64,000 bases of DNA from Rhodocyclaceae bacterium (lineage in GTDB: Bacteria > Pseudomonadota > Gammaproteobacteria > Burkholderiales > Rhodocyclaceae), in the NCBI GenBank assembly GCA_016702335.1, contig JADJEF010000018.1, positions 620,001-684,000 of the forward strand. The letters are read 5' to 3'. A program made the translations under genes and the position numbers. A model generated the notes under the pieces. The model searched no databases. It worked only from the letters and a program-made list of their open reading frames with translations, and was not told the DNA's origin. Of this stretch, positions 8,497 through 16,922 are shown in pieces. Position 1 is the stretch's first letter; each line of letters opens with the position of its first letter.

Positions 8497-9399
8497 ATGG
8501 GTAACGTATTTCTTGAGAGTTTTGTCGGCAACACGCCCCTGGTTGAATTGCGGCGAATTCCCGGGGAACTTGCCGGAGCACGCAACAACCGAATTCTGGT
8601 CAAGTTGGAGGGCAACAATCCAGCCGGATCGGTGAAAGACCGCCCGGCGCTATCCATGATCTTGCGTGCCGAGGAACGGGGTACGATCAGCCCTGGTGAT
8701 ACGCTGATTGAAGCGACCTCTGGCAATACTGGTATCGCCCTGGCCATGGCGGCGGCGGTGCGAGGCTACCGAATGATTCTGATCATGCCCGAAAATCAGA
8801 GCGTCGAGCGCTGCCAGACGATGAAGGCCTTCGGTGCTGAACTTATCTTGACCGCTCGCACCGGTGGCATGGAGGCGGCTCGTGACCTCGCGGTGCGCAT
8901 GGTGGAGCAGGGCAAGGGCGTCATGCTCGACCAATTTGGCAACCCAGACAACCCGCGCGCTCACTACGAGACGACGGGCCCGGAAATCTGGCGAGATACA
9001 CAAGGGCAGATCACCCATTTCGTGTCAAGCATGGGCACAACGGGAACCATCATGGGGTGCTCTCGCTACTTCAAGGAGGTCAACCCCGCAGTTCGTATCA
9101 TCGGTTGCCAGCCGGCCGAGGGATCGCAGATTCCCGGAATACGGAAATGGACCGAAGCCTATCTGCCAAAAATATACGATGCCAGCCGTGTCGACACGAT
9201 CGAATGGGTCGAGCAGTCAGATGCTGAAGCAATGACCCGGCGCCTGGCGTGCGAGGAGGGCATCTTCGCCGGAGTCTCTTCCGGCGGGGGCTTGTGCGTC
9301 GCCTTGCGCCTCGCGGCTACGGTCGAGAACGCCACGATTGTGAGCATTGTTTGCGATCGTGGCGACCGCTATCTGACCACCGGGGTTTTTCCGGCATAG
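8497..9399 (+). CDS. cysM: cysteine synthase B
   Basis: A 300-aa PLP enzyme (O-acetylserine sulfhydrylase, CysM type) that makes cysteine from O-acetylserine and sulfide or thiosulfate. The PLP lysine is in NPAGSVKDRPA, the substrate loop is EATSGNTGIALAMAAA and the phosphate loop is SMGTTGTIMG. The C-terminal EEGIFAGVSSGG completes the fold. The start is ATG 8497, two bases after the hldD stop; an upstream in-frame start would overlap hldD. The stop is immediately next to the stop of the convergent gene at 9400, with no spacer. Confidence 0.93.
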   Translation: MGNVFLESFVGNTPLVELRRIPGELAGARNNRILVKLEGNNPAGSVKDRPALSMILRAEERGTISPGDTLIEATSGNTGIALAMAAAVRGYRMILIMPENQSVERCQTMKAFGAELILTARTGGMEAARDLAVRMVEQGKGVMLDQFGNPDNPRAHYETTGPEIWRDTQGQITHFVSSMGTTGTIMGCSRYFKEVNPAVRIIGCQPAEGSQIPGIRKWTEAYLPKIYDASRVDTIEWVEQSDAEAMTRRLACEEGIFAGVSSGGGLCVALRLAATVENATIVSIVCDRGDRYLTTGVFPA

Positions 9400-10643
9400 T
9401 CAGGCGGGTAGGGCCACCTGATCGTCGGTACTGAACTGGTAATCTTGAAATACATGCTCCGCAGTGAGTAGCTGGTAGCTGCCGTCGGCGCTTTGATGGG
9501 ACGTATCTTTGAGCCGGTAGGCGGTATGACCGCAGGTCCAGCAGTCAAAATTGCGCATGTGGGTACACAGGCACGTCTTGTCGAGCACCTTTACCTTGCG
9601 CTCCAGCGGATGCGCCGCCACCTCGCGGTTGTAGGCCTCGATGTACTGGCAGTTGCCGCCCGCATCAAGCAAGTAGCCGAAGGCTTCGCAGTTTGGCCGA
9701 ATGCCGTCGCCGATGGCGGGGCTGTTCTTGAGCATGCGCATCGGGTAGCCGGTTGGCGAGATATGATTGACCTCGATATTGTCTTCAGAGGTTTTGAAGT
9801 ACTCCTGTTTGACGTCAGCGGGCAAGCCGCATTCGTTGGTTACCGTGAAGCGAGTCGCCACCTGCACACCAGCGGCTCCCATCTCCAGAAAGCGGACCGC
9901 ATCCGAGCCGGTAAAGATGCCGCCTGCCGGCAGTAGCGGAATGTTCAATTTCTCGCTCGTCAGCCAATCCCGGATCTCGGTCACGATGGTGGCCAGATCA
10001 TAGCTTTCCCAATCCATGCCAAAGCCTAGGTGGCCTCCCGCCAGCGGGCCCTCTACGACCACGTAATCGGGAAGACGCCCTGTGCGGGCGCTTTTCTTGA
10101 TGAAAAGCTGCAAGGCACGCAGCGACGAAACAATGATGCCCAATTTGACGTCGCGAAAGCGTGGGTGATCTTCGATCAAGGCGAATGACCCGAGGTGCAG
10201 CCCGGCTGCGAGAGTGATGCCATCAATACCGGCATCCATCGCGGCTTTCATGCGGACCCGCAGCGTTTCCCTGGGGCCGTTCATGGTCAGCTTTTCCATG
10301 CAGTTGATGAACACCAAGCCCGCGCCACGCTTGGCTTCCATGGTCGCACCGACGTGTTTGTGTGTGGCTTCAGCCAACAGCCCCAGATCGAATTGCACGA
10401 CCGACTTGTCGGTATTGGCCACATTGAATTTGTACTGACGAAGCTTGTCTTTAATGTACTTGGTGTTGAAGCGTCGGTCAGAAACGCCATGAATCATCGC
10501 ATCGGAGATGTGACCAATACCCCCTAAACGGGCTGCTTCAAGCGCCAGGGCAGCCGTAGAAATATCTACCCCATGCCTCCGACCATGATCGGGACATAGG
10601 ACTTGTTACCCAACTGCAGGCGAAAGTCATCGACACGCTTCAT
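9400..10643 (-). pseudogene. nitronate monooxygenase-like protein, single-base frameshift near the start
   Basis: The FMN-dependent 2-nitropropane dioxygenase family is recognisable over the whole length. The ATG at 10643 has a good SD (GGAG). It opens MKRVDDFRLQLGNKSYVPIM and reaches VGGMG, then a TAG. Adding one base to the G4 run at 10569-10572 restores VDISTAALALEAARLGG and an unbroken frame to 9400 (about 413 aa). The downstream part has GPLAGGHLGFG and LPAGGIFTGSDAVRFLEMGA, typical of the FMN barrel. It is either a real single-base deletion or a sequencing error. A shortened product from ATG 10497 would lack the N-terminal strand of the barrel. The gene is convergent with cysM. Confidence 0.8.
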
Positions 10644-10804
10644 TTACAAACACTCCAGAGGGAAAACAGGCTGATCTGATGGTATCAACCGACCCCGATC
10701 ATAACGGACTGTCGCTTACATTCCGGTGACAAGCGCTTCTGTGATCCTGGTTCCCAGCACAAATGAGGCAAAAAGAAGCAACTCAAGAGTGCTGAAAGAA
10801 TGTG

Positions 10805-11173
10805 TTACTTCATAAAAAACGCACAGAGTTTGTTGCCGTCGAGGTCGCGGAAGTAGGCCGCATAAAAATTGTTACCGCGCGGGCCTGGAGCCCCCTCATC
10901 GGTGGCCCCTAGCGTCAAGGCAAGCTTGTAGATTGCCTCGACGTTTTTCTGAGAACTCATTGATAACGCAACCATTACGCCATTGCCAACGCTTGCCGGC
11001 TCACCGTTGAAAGGTTTTGTGACTCCGAAAGCGGCTGCGGCCGGTCCGAAACTCCATGCCACAGATCTTTCCTCTTCCAATATCCGACTACCTCCGATTG
11101 AGTCGAAGAGGGCATCGTAAAAATCCAGCGCACGAGGAAGATTGTTAGTACCTACGGTGACATAGCCGATCAT
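10805..11173 (-). CDS. VOC (glyoxalase/bleomycin-resistance-like) family protein
   Basis: A 122-aa single-module vicinal-oxygen-chelate protein. It starts MIGYVTVGTNNLPRALDFYD and ends with YFRDLDGNKLCAFF. This is the beta-alpha-beta-beta-beta pattern with the common end (DxDGNxxE/C). The canonical metal-binding His at the first strand is replaced by Thr (VGTNN), so glyoxalase I activity is doubtful. The substrate cannot be read from sequence. It is 35 bp downstream of the membrane-protein gene on the same strand and may be cotranscribed with it. Confidence 0.8.
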   Translation of the reverse strand: MIGYVTVGTNNLPRALDFYDALFDSIGGSRILEEERSVAWSFGPAAAAFGVTKPFNGEPASVGNGVMVALSMSSQKNVEAIYKLALTLGATDEGAPGPRGNNFYAAYFRDLDGNKLCAFFMK

Positions 11174-11208
11174 GGTGTGCTCCTCAAAATAGTGGTATCT
11201 GCACCGCT

Positions 11209-12813
11209 CTAATACTCGTCACTGACCCAACGTGAAACTAGTGGCACATGAGCCAGAGGGTCACTGTTAAAGGTCAGCCAATGCGGTCGTAATTTGCTAG
11301 TGAAAGGGTAGAGGAACCCTTGGGCATTCACAGTCCAGTGCGCGGCCAGTGCTCCCGCGATCGGGTGCGTCTGAAACATGGTGGGCCGGAACTCAACATA
11401 CTTCGGGTGTCCTGTGATGCGGTTTTCGGAAAAGTAAATGATCAAGGCCATGCCGAAAACAACGGCTGCGGTGACATACCGGCTATTGGCAATGACTTGG
11501 TCGGCCAGTGGCGAGTCGGCGGCACGAACGCGATGGAAGGTCATTCGGTGTGCATACTCGGTGATCGTGAAAATCATTTTGAACAAATGAGTAAAGGCCC
11601 CAACGATAGAGAAGAGCAATGCCCAGATCGGCACCCAGTAAGCCCGTGCTGCGCGCTCACCGTCGCGCCCTTCCTGAAAGTGCTCGGGTGATTCGAATGT
11701 CTGAATAGCCTGCTTTACGTTGCTGGCTTGGTTCCAGAGATGCAATTCCCGACCAAAGGCCTTGCGATCCATGCCGACCTTGAACTGGCAGTCAAAACAT
11801 CCCAAACTCATGCGCAGGTAGCGAAGGGTACCGGGGTGGGCGGCGAACGAATTCCAGTCGAGTTTGGCGGGCAGCGTGGTGCCATCGGGCAGGTCACGTG
11901 CGCCCGTACGATATTCGGTATCGTAGAAGTCACGCAACTGAACCACCGTATCGGTAAACGCATTGAAGGCGCGTTCGCCAAACTCTTTGTCCCAGTCCCG
12001 GTACATTAATTCTTTGATAAGAAATGGTCGATCCTTGGCAAAGACCGCTTGGTCAAAGACGCTGCCAAAAATCGGGAAGAGGGCGAGGAACGCCTTGTTT
12101 TCTGCGCCGAGCAACTCATCTTCGCGTGGCCGGGGAATGCCCGGAAGGGTATAGATCGCCTCTTCCAGGCCACGCCGAACCAGAGTCAGGGTGGCTGCCT
12201 GCTGGCGCTCCAGCCCAAGGTTCTGTTTGGTTGAGGGAAGGGCATTCAGCATGAAGTGCATGACCACATGTCCGATCGCAAAGATGACCAGCAACCCGAT
12301 CACCATACGGGCGTAGGGTAACTTCTTTGTGATCAACGCATAGTGGATCCAATAGCGAATAATGAGAAAGCCGATAATGATCGTGACGGCGAGCACCCGC
12401 AGTGCGGTGCTGATTTCTGCGGCAGAGCGGCTGATGTAAAAATCGATCACCCGAGCCTGCCCCCACCAGGTAAGGACGATGCAGGCAATGCTGATAAGAA
12501 TGCCGACGATGATTCGCTCATGCCACGGGCGATTCATTCGCTCGCACAGGTTGATCCAGCCGGAAAGAAACAAAAGGGAGACAGCAAGCCCGGAAATAAG
12601 CCTTCCCCAGTGCTCGATAGCAATCGTGTCCTGCGAAATGATTTGCCCGCCAATGTTGTCGAGCAGGCGCACCCCAAATGAGAGCTCAAGCCACAGATAG
12701 AGGGGCGTGGCGACGATGACAAACTTCAGGTGATGGTAGCGAAAACCGTCTTTGCGATTCCCGGGGATCGTATTGTCCTGCTTGAGCAGGTGTAATTCCG
12801 AACTTGGGATCAT
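11209..12813 (-). CDS. multi-pass membrane protein of unknown function
   Basis: A 534-aa protein I do not recognise. Hydrophobic segments lie at roughly 29-50, 70-90, 103-120, 138-158, 170-192, 388-410 and 440-460. A hydrophilic region of nearly 200 residues (~193-385) carries LGCFDCQFKVGMDR with a CxxC pair. The C-terminal stretch after ~465 is again hydrophilic. The architecture (five helices, a large soluble domain, two helices) resembles a sensor or assembly protein more than a transporter, but that is only inference. The start ATG at 12813 is the first in frame and has no clear SD. It lies downstream of the acnB terminator, so it should have its own promoter. Confidence 0.6.
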   Translation of the reverse strand: MIPSSELHLLKQDNTIPGNRKDGFRYHHLKFVIVATPLYLWLELSFGVRLLDNIGGQIISQDTIAIEHWGRLISGLAVSLLFLSGWINLCERMNRPWHERIIVGILISIACIVLTWWGQARVIDFYISRSAAEISTALRVLAVTIIIGFLIIRYWIHYALITKKLPYARMVIGLLVIFAIGHVVMHFMLNALPSTKQNLGLERQQAATLTLVRRGLEEAIYTLPGIPRPREDELLGAENKAFLALFPIFGSVFDQAVFAKDRPFLIKELMYRDWDKEFGERAFNAFTDTVVQLRDFYDTEYRTGARDLPDGTTLPAKLDWNSFAAHPGTLRYLRMSLGCFDCQFKVGMDRKAFGRELHLWNQASNVKQAIQTFESPEHFQEGRDGERAARAYWVPIWALLFSIVGAFTHLFKMIFTITEYAHRMTFHRVRAADSPLADQVIANSRYVTAAVVFGMALIIYFSENRITGHPKYVEFRPTMFQTHPIAGALAAHWTVNAQGFLYPFTSKLRPHWLTFNSDPLAHVPLVSRWVSDEY

Positions 12814-12919
12814 GGACGCATGCGCTCCGCTACTCGACCGGGAGATGTTATCAGAGGGGCTCGGTGCGCAATCATTGCGAGAATTCCCTCGGTAGCGTCT
12901 CTGGCGGCAACGACGCCAG

Positions 12920-12960
12920 AAAAGCGAACACCCCGACCATTACAAGGGCGGGGTGTTCGC
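12920..12960 (-). terminator. intrinsic terminator after acnB
   Basis: A perfect 12-bp stem, GCGAACACCCCG with CGGGGTGTTCGC, and a 13-nt loop. On the minus strand it is followed by TTTTCTGG. It lies 61 bp after the acnB stop, and a dispersed-repeat copy overlaps the start of its stem. Confidence 0.82.
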
Positions 12961-12986
12961 AAGTCGGCGCTGGCGACACGGCGATT
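12957..12986 (-). repeat. dispersed repeat copy 3 (intergenic, next to acnB terminator)
   Basis: On the minus strand it reads AATCGCCGTGTCG, then the invariant core CCAGCGCCGACTT, then GCG. The 3' tail runs into the first arm of the terminator stem. This is the only non-coding copy, and it shows that the sequence is kept without protein-level selection. Confidence 0.9.
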
Positions 12987-13020
12987 CAGTTACTCATCGC
13001 ACTGTGGACTTTGCCGAAGG

Positions 13021-15630
13021 TCAGACTGTTACTGTCTCGGCTAGTTCGCTGAACTCTTTGATCTGATCAAAATTCATGTAGCGATAGACGTCTGCCGCCT
13101 TGGCATTCACCGCCGCGACCTGCGTGCGGTATTCCTCCACAGTCGGAATCTTGCCCATCAACGCACAAACGGCAGCGAGTTCCGCCGAACTCAGATAGAC
13201 GCGTGTGTCGATACCAAGACGGTTGGGGAAGTTGCGCGTCGAGGTTGAGACTGCCGTGGAACCCTTGCGGATCTGTGCCTGATTGCCCATGCACAATGAG
13301 CAGCCGGGCATTTCCATACGCGCTCCCGACTTACCGAGCACCGAGTAGTAGCCTTCTTCGTTGAGGATCATCGCGTCCATCTTGGTGGGCGGGGCAATCC
13401 ACAGGCGGGTCGGGATGTCGCTCCTGCCGTCGAGTACCTTACCCGCCGCACGGAAGTGACCGATGTTGGTCATGCACGAACCGATGAAAACCTCGTCGAT
13501 TTTGTCCCCTTGCACTTCCGAGAGCCACTTAACGTCGTCAGGGTCGTTGGGGCAAGCCAACAACGGTTCCTGAATGACATCGATATCAATTTCGATGACT
13601 GCGGCGTACTCGGCGTCGGCGTCCGGTTGCAGTAAGACACCTTTGGCGATCCACTCTTGCATGGCCTTGATGCGTCGCCCGAGCGTACGTTTGTCGTCGT
13701 AGCCCTCGGCAATCATCCACTTCATCAGGGTGATGTTGGAGCGCATGTACTCGACGATGGGCTCCTTGTTCAGGCGTACCGTACAGCCGGCGGCTGAGCG
13801 TTCGGCCGAGGCATCGGAGAGTTCGAATGCCTGCTCAACCTTCAGGTCGGGCAAGCCTTCGATCTCGAGAATGCGACCCGAGAAGATGTTCTTCTTGCCA
13901 GCCTTGGCCACGGTTAGCAAACCCTTCTTAATGGCGGCATGCGGGATCGCATTGACCAGATCACGCAGAGTAATGCCGCGCTTGCCGGCTTCGTCCAGGG
14001 AGCCTTTAAAGCGCACAAGCACCGACTCCGGCATATCCAGCGGCATCACGCCTGTCGCGGCGGCAAAGGCCACCAGCCCGGAGCCAGCGGGAAAGGAAAT
14101 ACCAATCGGGAAACGGGTGTGCGAGTCGCCGCCCGTGCCGACGGTGTCGGGCAGCAGGAATCGGTTGAGCCAGCTATGGATCACGCCATCACCCGGACGC
14201 AGCGAGACGCCGCCACGGGACGTGATGAAGGAAGGCAGGGTACGATGGGTTTTTACGTCGACCAGTTTCGGGTAAGCCGCGGTATGGCAGAACGACTGCA
14301 TGACCAGATCAGCCGAAAACCCGAGGCAGGCGAGATCCTTTAGCTCGTCACGAGTCATCGGCCCGGTGGTGTCTTGAGAACCCACCGAGGTCATGCGGGG
14401 CTCGCAATAGGTGCCCGGGCGAATGCCTTTGCCTTCCGGCAATCCGCAGGCGCGGCCGACCATTTTTTGCGCGAGGCTGAAACCCTTGCCGCTGTCTGAC
14501 GGGGTGCCGGGGATGCGGAACAGGGTCGAGGTGGGCAGGCCGAGGAATTCTCGCGCTTTGGTGGTGAGTCCGCGTCCGATAATCAGATTAATACGCCCGC
14601 CGGCACGCACTTCGTCCAATAGAACCGGGGTCTTGAGCGGCGATGTAGCAATGACTGCGCCATTCTTGCTAGCCGTGATAGTGGCTTTGTCGTGGTCGAT
14701 GGCAAGATCAATCACATCGCCCATGTCCATCTGGCTAACGTCGATTTCAACCGGCAGCGCGCCGGCATCTTCTTGGGTATTGAAGAAAATCGGGGCAATC
14801 TTGCCGCCCAGACACACGCCCCCGAAGCGCTTGTTGGGAACAAATGGAATGTCGTCACCCGTCCACCACAGAACGGAGTTAGTTGCTGACTTGCGCGAAG
14901 AACCGGTACCCACCACATCGCCAACGTAGGCAACGGCATAACCCTTCTTCTTCAGTTCGTCGATCAGCTTGATGGGACCACGCTCACCAGCTTTCTCGGG
15001 CTCAATACCAGGGCGCGCATTTTTGAGCATCGCAACCGCATGCAGTGGAATATCCGGCCGGCTCCATGCGTCGGGTGCCGGAGACAGGTCGTCGGTATTG
15101 GTTTCGCCGGTCACTTTGAAGACGGTGATCTTCATGGCGGTTGGTACTTCCGGGCGCGAGGTGAACCACTCGCCATCGGCCCAGGACTGCATGACCGCCT
15201 TGGCATTTGCACTTCCCGCCTTGGCCTTGTCTGCCACATCGTTGAAGAAGTCAAACATCAGCAGTGTGTTCTTCAGCGCCGCTGTGGCGACACTTCCTAC
15301 TTCGTTGTCATCAAGCAGATCAATCAGGGGCTTGACGTTATAGCCACCTACCATCGTCCCCAAGAGCTCAGTCGCTTTGGTGCGCGAAATCAGGGCACAC
15401 GCCGTCTTGCCAGCGCCGACTTGCGTAAGGAACTCGGCTTTCACCTTCGCGGCGTCGTCGACGCCTGCTGGAACTCGATGTGTCAGTAGATCGACGAGTG
15501 TGACTTCCTCGCCCTTGGGCGGGTTGAGCAATAGCGCGATAACTTCCTCAGTTTGCTGCTTCGACAATGGCAGGGGGGGAATCCCGAGGGCGGCGCGCTC
15601 GGCGACGTGCTGACGATAGGCTTCTAGCAT
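13021..15630 (-). CDS. acnB: bifunctional aconitate hydratase 2 / 2-methylisocitrate dehydratase
   Basis: An 869-aa [4Fe-4S] enzyme of the TCA cycle, the AcnB type (about 865 aa). The N-terminal HEAT-like domain begins MLEAYRQHVAERAALGIPPL. Iron-sulfur cysteines are in GSCMTNIGHFRAAGK and PGCSLCMGNQAQIR. The start is ATG 15630, preceded by GAGGACATCACC; the longer open frame adds an unlikely N-terminus. Residues ~69-79 (LTQVGAGKTAC) are coded by an antisense copy of the dispersed repeat. As I recall E. coli AcnB, the spacing from there to ELLGTM is unchanged, so the repeat replaced rather than lengthened the segment. mdh lies upstream on the same strand. Confidence 0.96.
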   Translation of the reverse strand: MLEAYRQHVAERAALGIPPLPLSKQQTEEVIALLLNPPKGEEVTLVDLLTHRVPAGVDDAAKVKAEFLTQVGAGKTACALISRTKATELLGTMVGGYNVKPLIDLLDDNEVGSVATAALKNTLLMFDFFNDVADKAKAGSANAKAVMQSWADGEWFTSRPEVPTAMKITVFKVTGETNTDDLSPAPDAWSRPDIPLHAVAMLKNARPGIEPEKAGERGPIKLIDELKKKGYAVAYVGDVVGTGSSRKSATNSVLWWTGDDIPFVPNKRFGGVCLGGKIAPIFFNTQEDAGALPVEIDVSQMDMGDVIDLAIDHDKATITASKNGAVIATSPLKTPVLLDEVRAGGRINLIIGRGLTTKAREFLGLPTSTLFRIPGTPSDSGKGFSLAQKMVGRACGLPEGKGIRPGTYCEPRMTSVGSQDTTGPMTRDELKDLACLGFSADLVMQSFCHTAAYPKLVDVKTHRTLPSFITSRGGVSLRPGDGVIHSWLNRFLLPDTVGTGGDSHTRFPIGISFPAGSGLVAFAAATGVMPLDMPESVLVRFKGSLDEAGKRGITLRDLVNAIPHAAIKKGLLTVAKAGKKNIFSGRILEIEGLPDLKVEQAFELSDASAERSAAGCTVRLNKEPIVEYMRSNITLMKWMIAEGYDDKRTLGRRIKAMQEWIAKGVLLQPDADAEYAAVIEIDIDVIQEPLLACPNDPDDVKWLSEVQGDKIDEVFIGSCMTNIGHFRAAGKVLDGRSDIPTRLWIAPPTKMDAMILNEEGYYSVLGKSGARMEMPGCSLCMGNQAQIRKGSTAVSTSTRNFPNRLGIDTRVYLSSAELAAVCALMGKIPTVEEYRTQVAAVNAKAADVYRYMNFDQIKEFSELAETVTV
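15401..15429 (+). repeat. dispersed repeat copy 4 (in acnB, antisense to the gene)
   Basis: It reads GCCGTCTTG, then the invariant core CCAGCGCCGACTT, then GCGTAAG. In the acnB frame it encodes LTQVGAGKTA. Confidence 0.88.
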
Positions 15631-15694
15631 GGTGATGTCCTCAGTTCTAATGGCAAGAGTCAGGAATGTTCGGTGGCGCCCGCGGGCTATTTGC

Positions 15695-15723
15695 GACGGT
15701 GGCATAAGCATCATGCCACCGTC
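15695..15723 (-). other. strong hairpin between mdh and acnB
   Basis: An 11-bp perfect stem, GACGGTGGCAT with ATGCCACCGTC, and a 7-nt loop. It lies 14 bp after the mdh stop. There is no U-tract on either side, so it is not a standard intrinsic terminator. It could protect the mdh 3' end, attenuate read-through into acnB, or mark a processing point. Confidence 0.6.
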
Positions 15724-15737
15724 AGCCCCGCTTTTAC

Positions 15738-16721
15738 TTAAAGCATACTGGAAACGCCCGTACGCTCTTCCTCAAGCTCCGCCAGCGTTTTGTCCATCAT
15801 TTGTCGTGAATACGCGTCCACTTCAAGGCCCGTGACCCGATGATACTGGCCGTCGGCGCAGGTGACGGGTACGCCGTACATGACGCCCTCGGGAATTCCA
15901 TACGACCCATCGGAAGGAACTCCCATGGTGACCCATTTTCCATTGGTACCCAAGGCCCAATCACGCATGTGATCGATGGCCGCATTGGCAGCGGAAGCAG
16001 CCGACGAAGCACCGCGTGCCTCAATGATGGCGGCACCGCGCTTACCCACCTTGGGGATGTAGTCGTTTCGGTACCAGGCCTCGTCGTTGATCGCCTCCAG
16101 GGCAGCTTTTCCGTCTACTTTGCAGAAACGCAGGTCCGGGTACATGGTGGGCGAGTGGTTGCCCCAGACGATCATGTTGTCGATGTCATTTACCGATTTA
16201 CCGGTACGTGTTGCCAACTGGGAGACAGCACGATTGTGATCGAGGCGCAGCATCGCGGTAAAGTTGCCCGGCTTCAGGCTGGGAGCCGACTTCATGGCGA
16301 TATAGGCGTTGGTGTTAGCCGGATTACCGACCACGAGCACCTTGACATCACGCGCTGCGGCGTCATTTAGCGCCTTGCCTTGCTCAATGAAAATTTTGGC
16401 ATTTTCCAGCAGCAAATCCTTTCGCTCCATGCCCGGGCCACGCGGCCGCGCGCCAACCAGCAAGGCGTAGTCGGCGTCTTTGAACGCGACTCGCGGATCG
16501 TCGGTGCCGACCATGCCAGCCAGCGTCGGGAACGCGCAATCTTCAAGCTCCATCATGACGCCTTTCAGGGCAGCCTGAGCTTTTTCCATGGGTAATTCCA
16601 GCATTTGCAAAATTACTGGCTGATCCGGTCCCAGCATGGCACCGCTTGCAATGCGAAACACCAGCGCGTAACCAATTTGGCCGGCAGCTCCGGTTACAGC
16701 GACTCGAACGGGGGCTTTCAT
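15738..16721 (-). CDS. mdh: malate dehydrogenase
   Basis: A 327-aa NAD-dependent enzyme that oxidises malate to oxaloacetate in the TCA cycle. The Rossmann motif VAVTGAAGQIGYALVFRIA is at the N-terminus, followed by the substrate arginine loop GARPRGPGMERKDLL, VVGNPANTNAYIA and the catalytic-His segment IVWGNHSPTMYPD. Length and motifs fit the beta/cytosolic-like bacterial type. The start is ATG 16721, preceded by AAGGAG. A clear promoter is upstream (16819-16847) and a palindrome lies just above that. Divergent from gntR. Confidence 0.97.
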   Translation of the reverse strand: MKAPVRVAVTGAAGQIGYALVFRIASGAMLGPDQPVILQMLELPMEKAQAALKGVMMELEDCAFPTLAGMVGTDDPRVAFKDADYALLVGARPRGPGMERKDLLLENAKIFIEQGKALNDAAARDVKVLVVGNPANTNAYIAMKSAPSLKPGNFTAMLRLDHNRAVSQLATRTGKSVNDIDNMIVWGNHSPTMYPDLRFCKVDGKAALEAINDEAWYRNDYIPKVGKRGAAIIEARGASSAASAANAAIDHMRDWALGTNGKWVTMGVPSDGSYGIPEGVMYGVPVTCADGQYHRVTGLEVDAYSRQMMDKTLAELEEERTGVSSML

Positions 16722-16818
16722 GATTTGCAACTCCTTTGAGTGAGGTGAATGTGGGCGCAAGAAAGGCATGGCGATAGCTGACACTCTACAACGCCATGTA
16801 AAAATTTGTGACGCGGAA

Positions 16819-16847
16819 ATCTTAGGCTGCGATAAGGATCATGTCAA
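16819..16847 (-). promoter_or_regulatory. sigma70-type promoter for mdh
   Basis: On the minus strand: -35 TTGACA (16842-16847), 17-bp spacer, -10 TAAGAT (16819-16824). It predicts a transcript start near 16812 and a leader of about 90 nt before mdh. Confidence 0.75.
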
Positions 16848-16859
16848 TTGTGAAACAGA

Positions 16860-16882
16860 TATCTTATATAAGACAAAAGATA
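16860..16882. promoter_or_regulatory. candidate GntR-family operator
   Basis: A perfect 12-bp palindrome, TCTTATATAAGA (16862-16873), lies inside a wider inverted pair TATCTT...AAGATA (16860-16882). It sits 15 bp above the mdh -35 box and 40 bp before the gntR start. A site for the adjacent GntR regulator is the simplest reading. Confidence 0.55.
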
Positions 16883-16922
16883 GGTTGTGGACGACCCGAG
16901 GGAAATATGCTTCAATCCAAGC

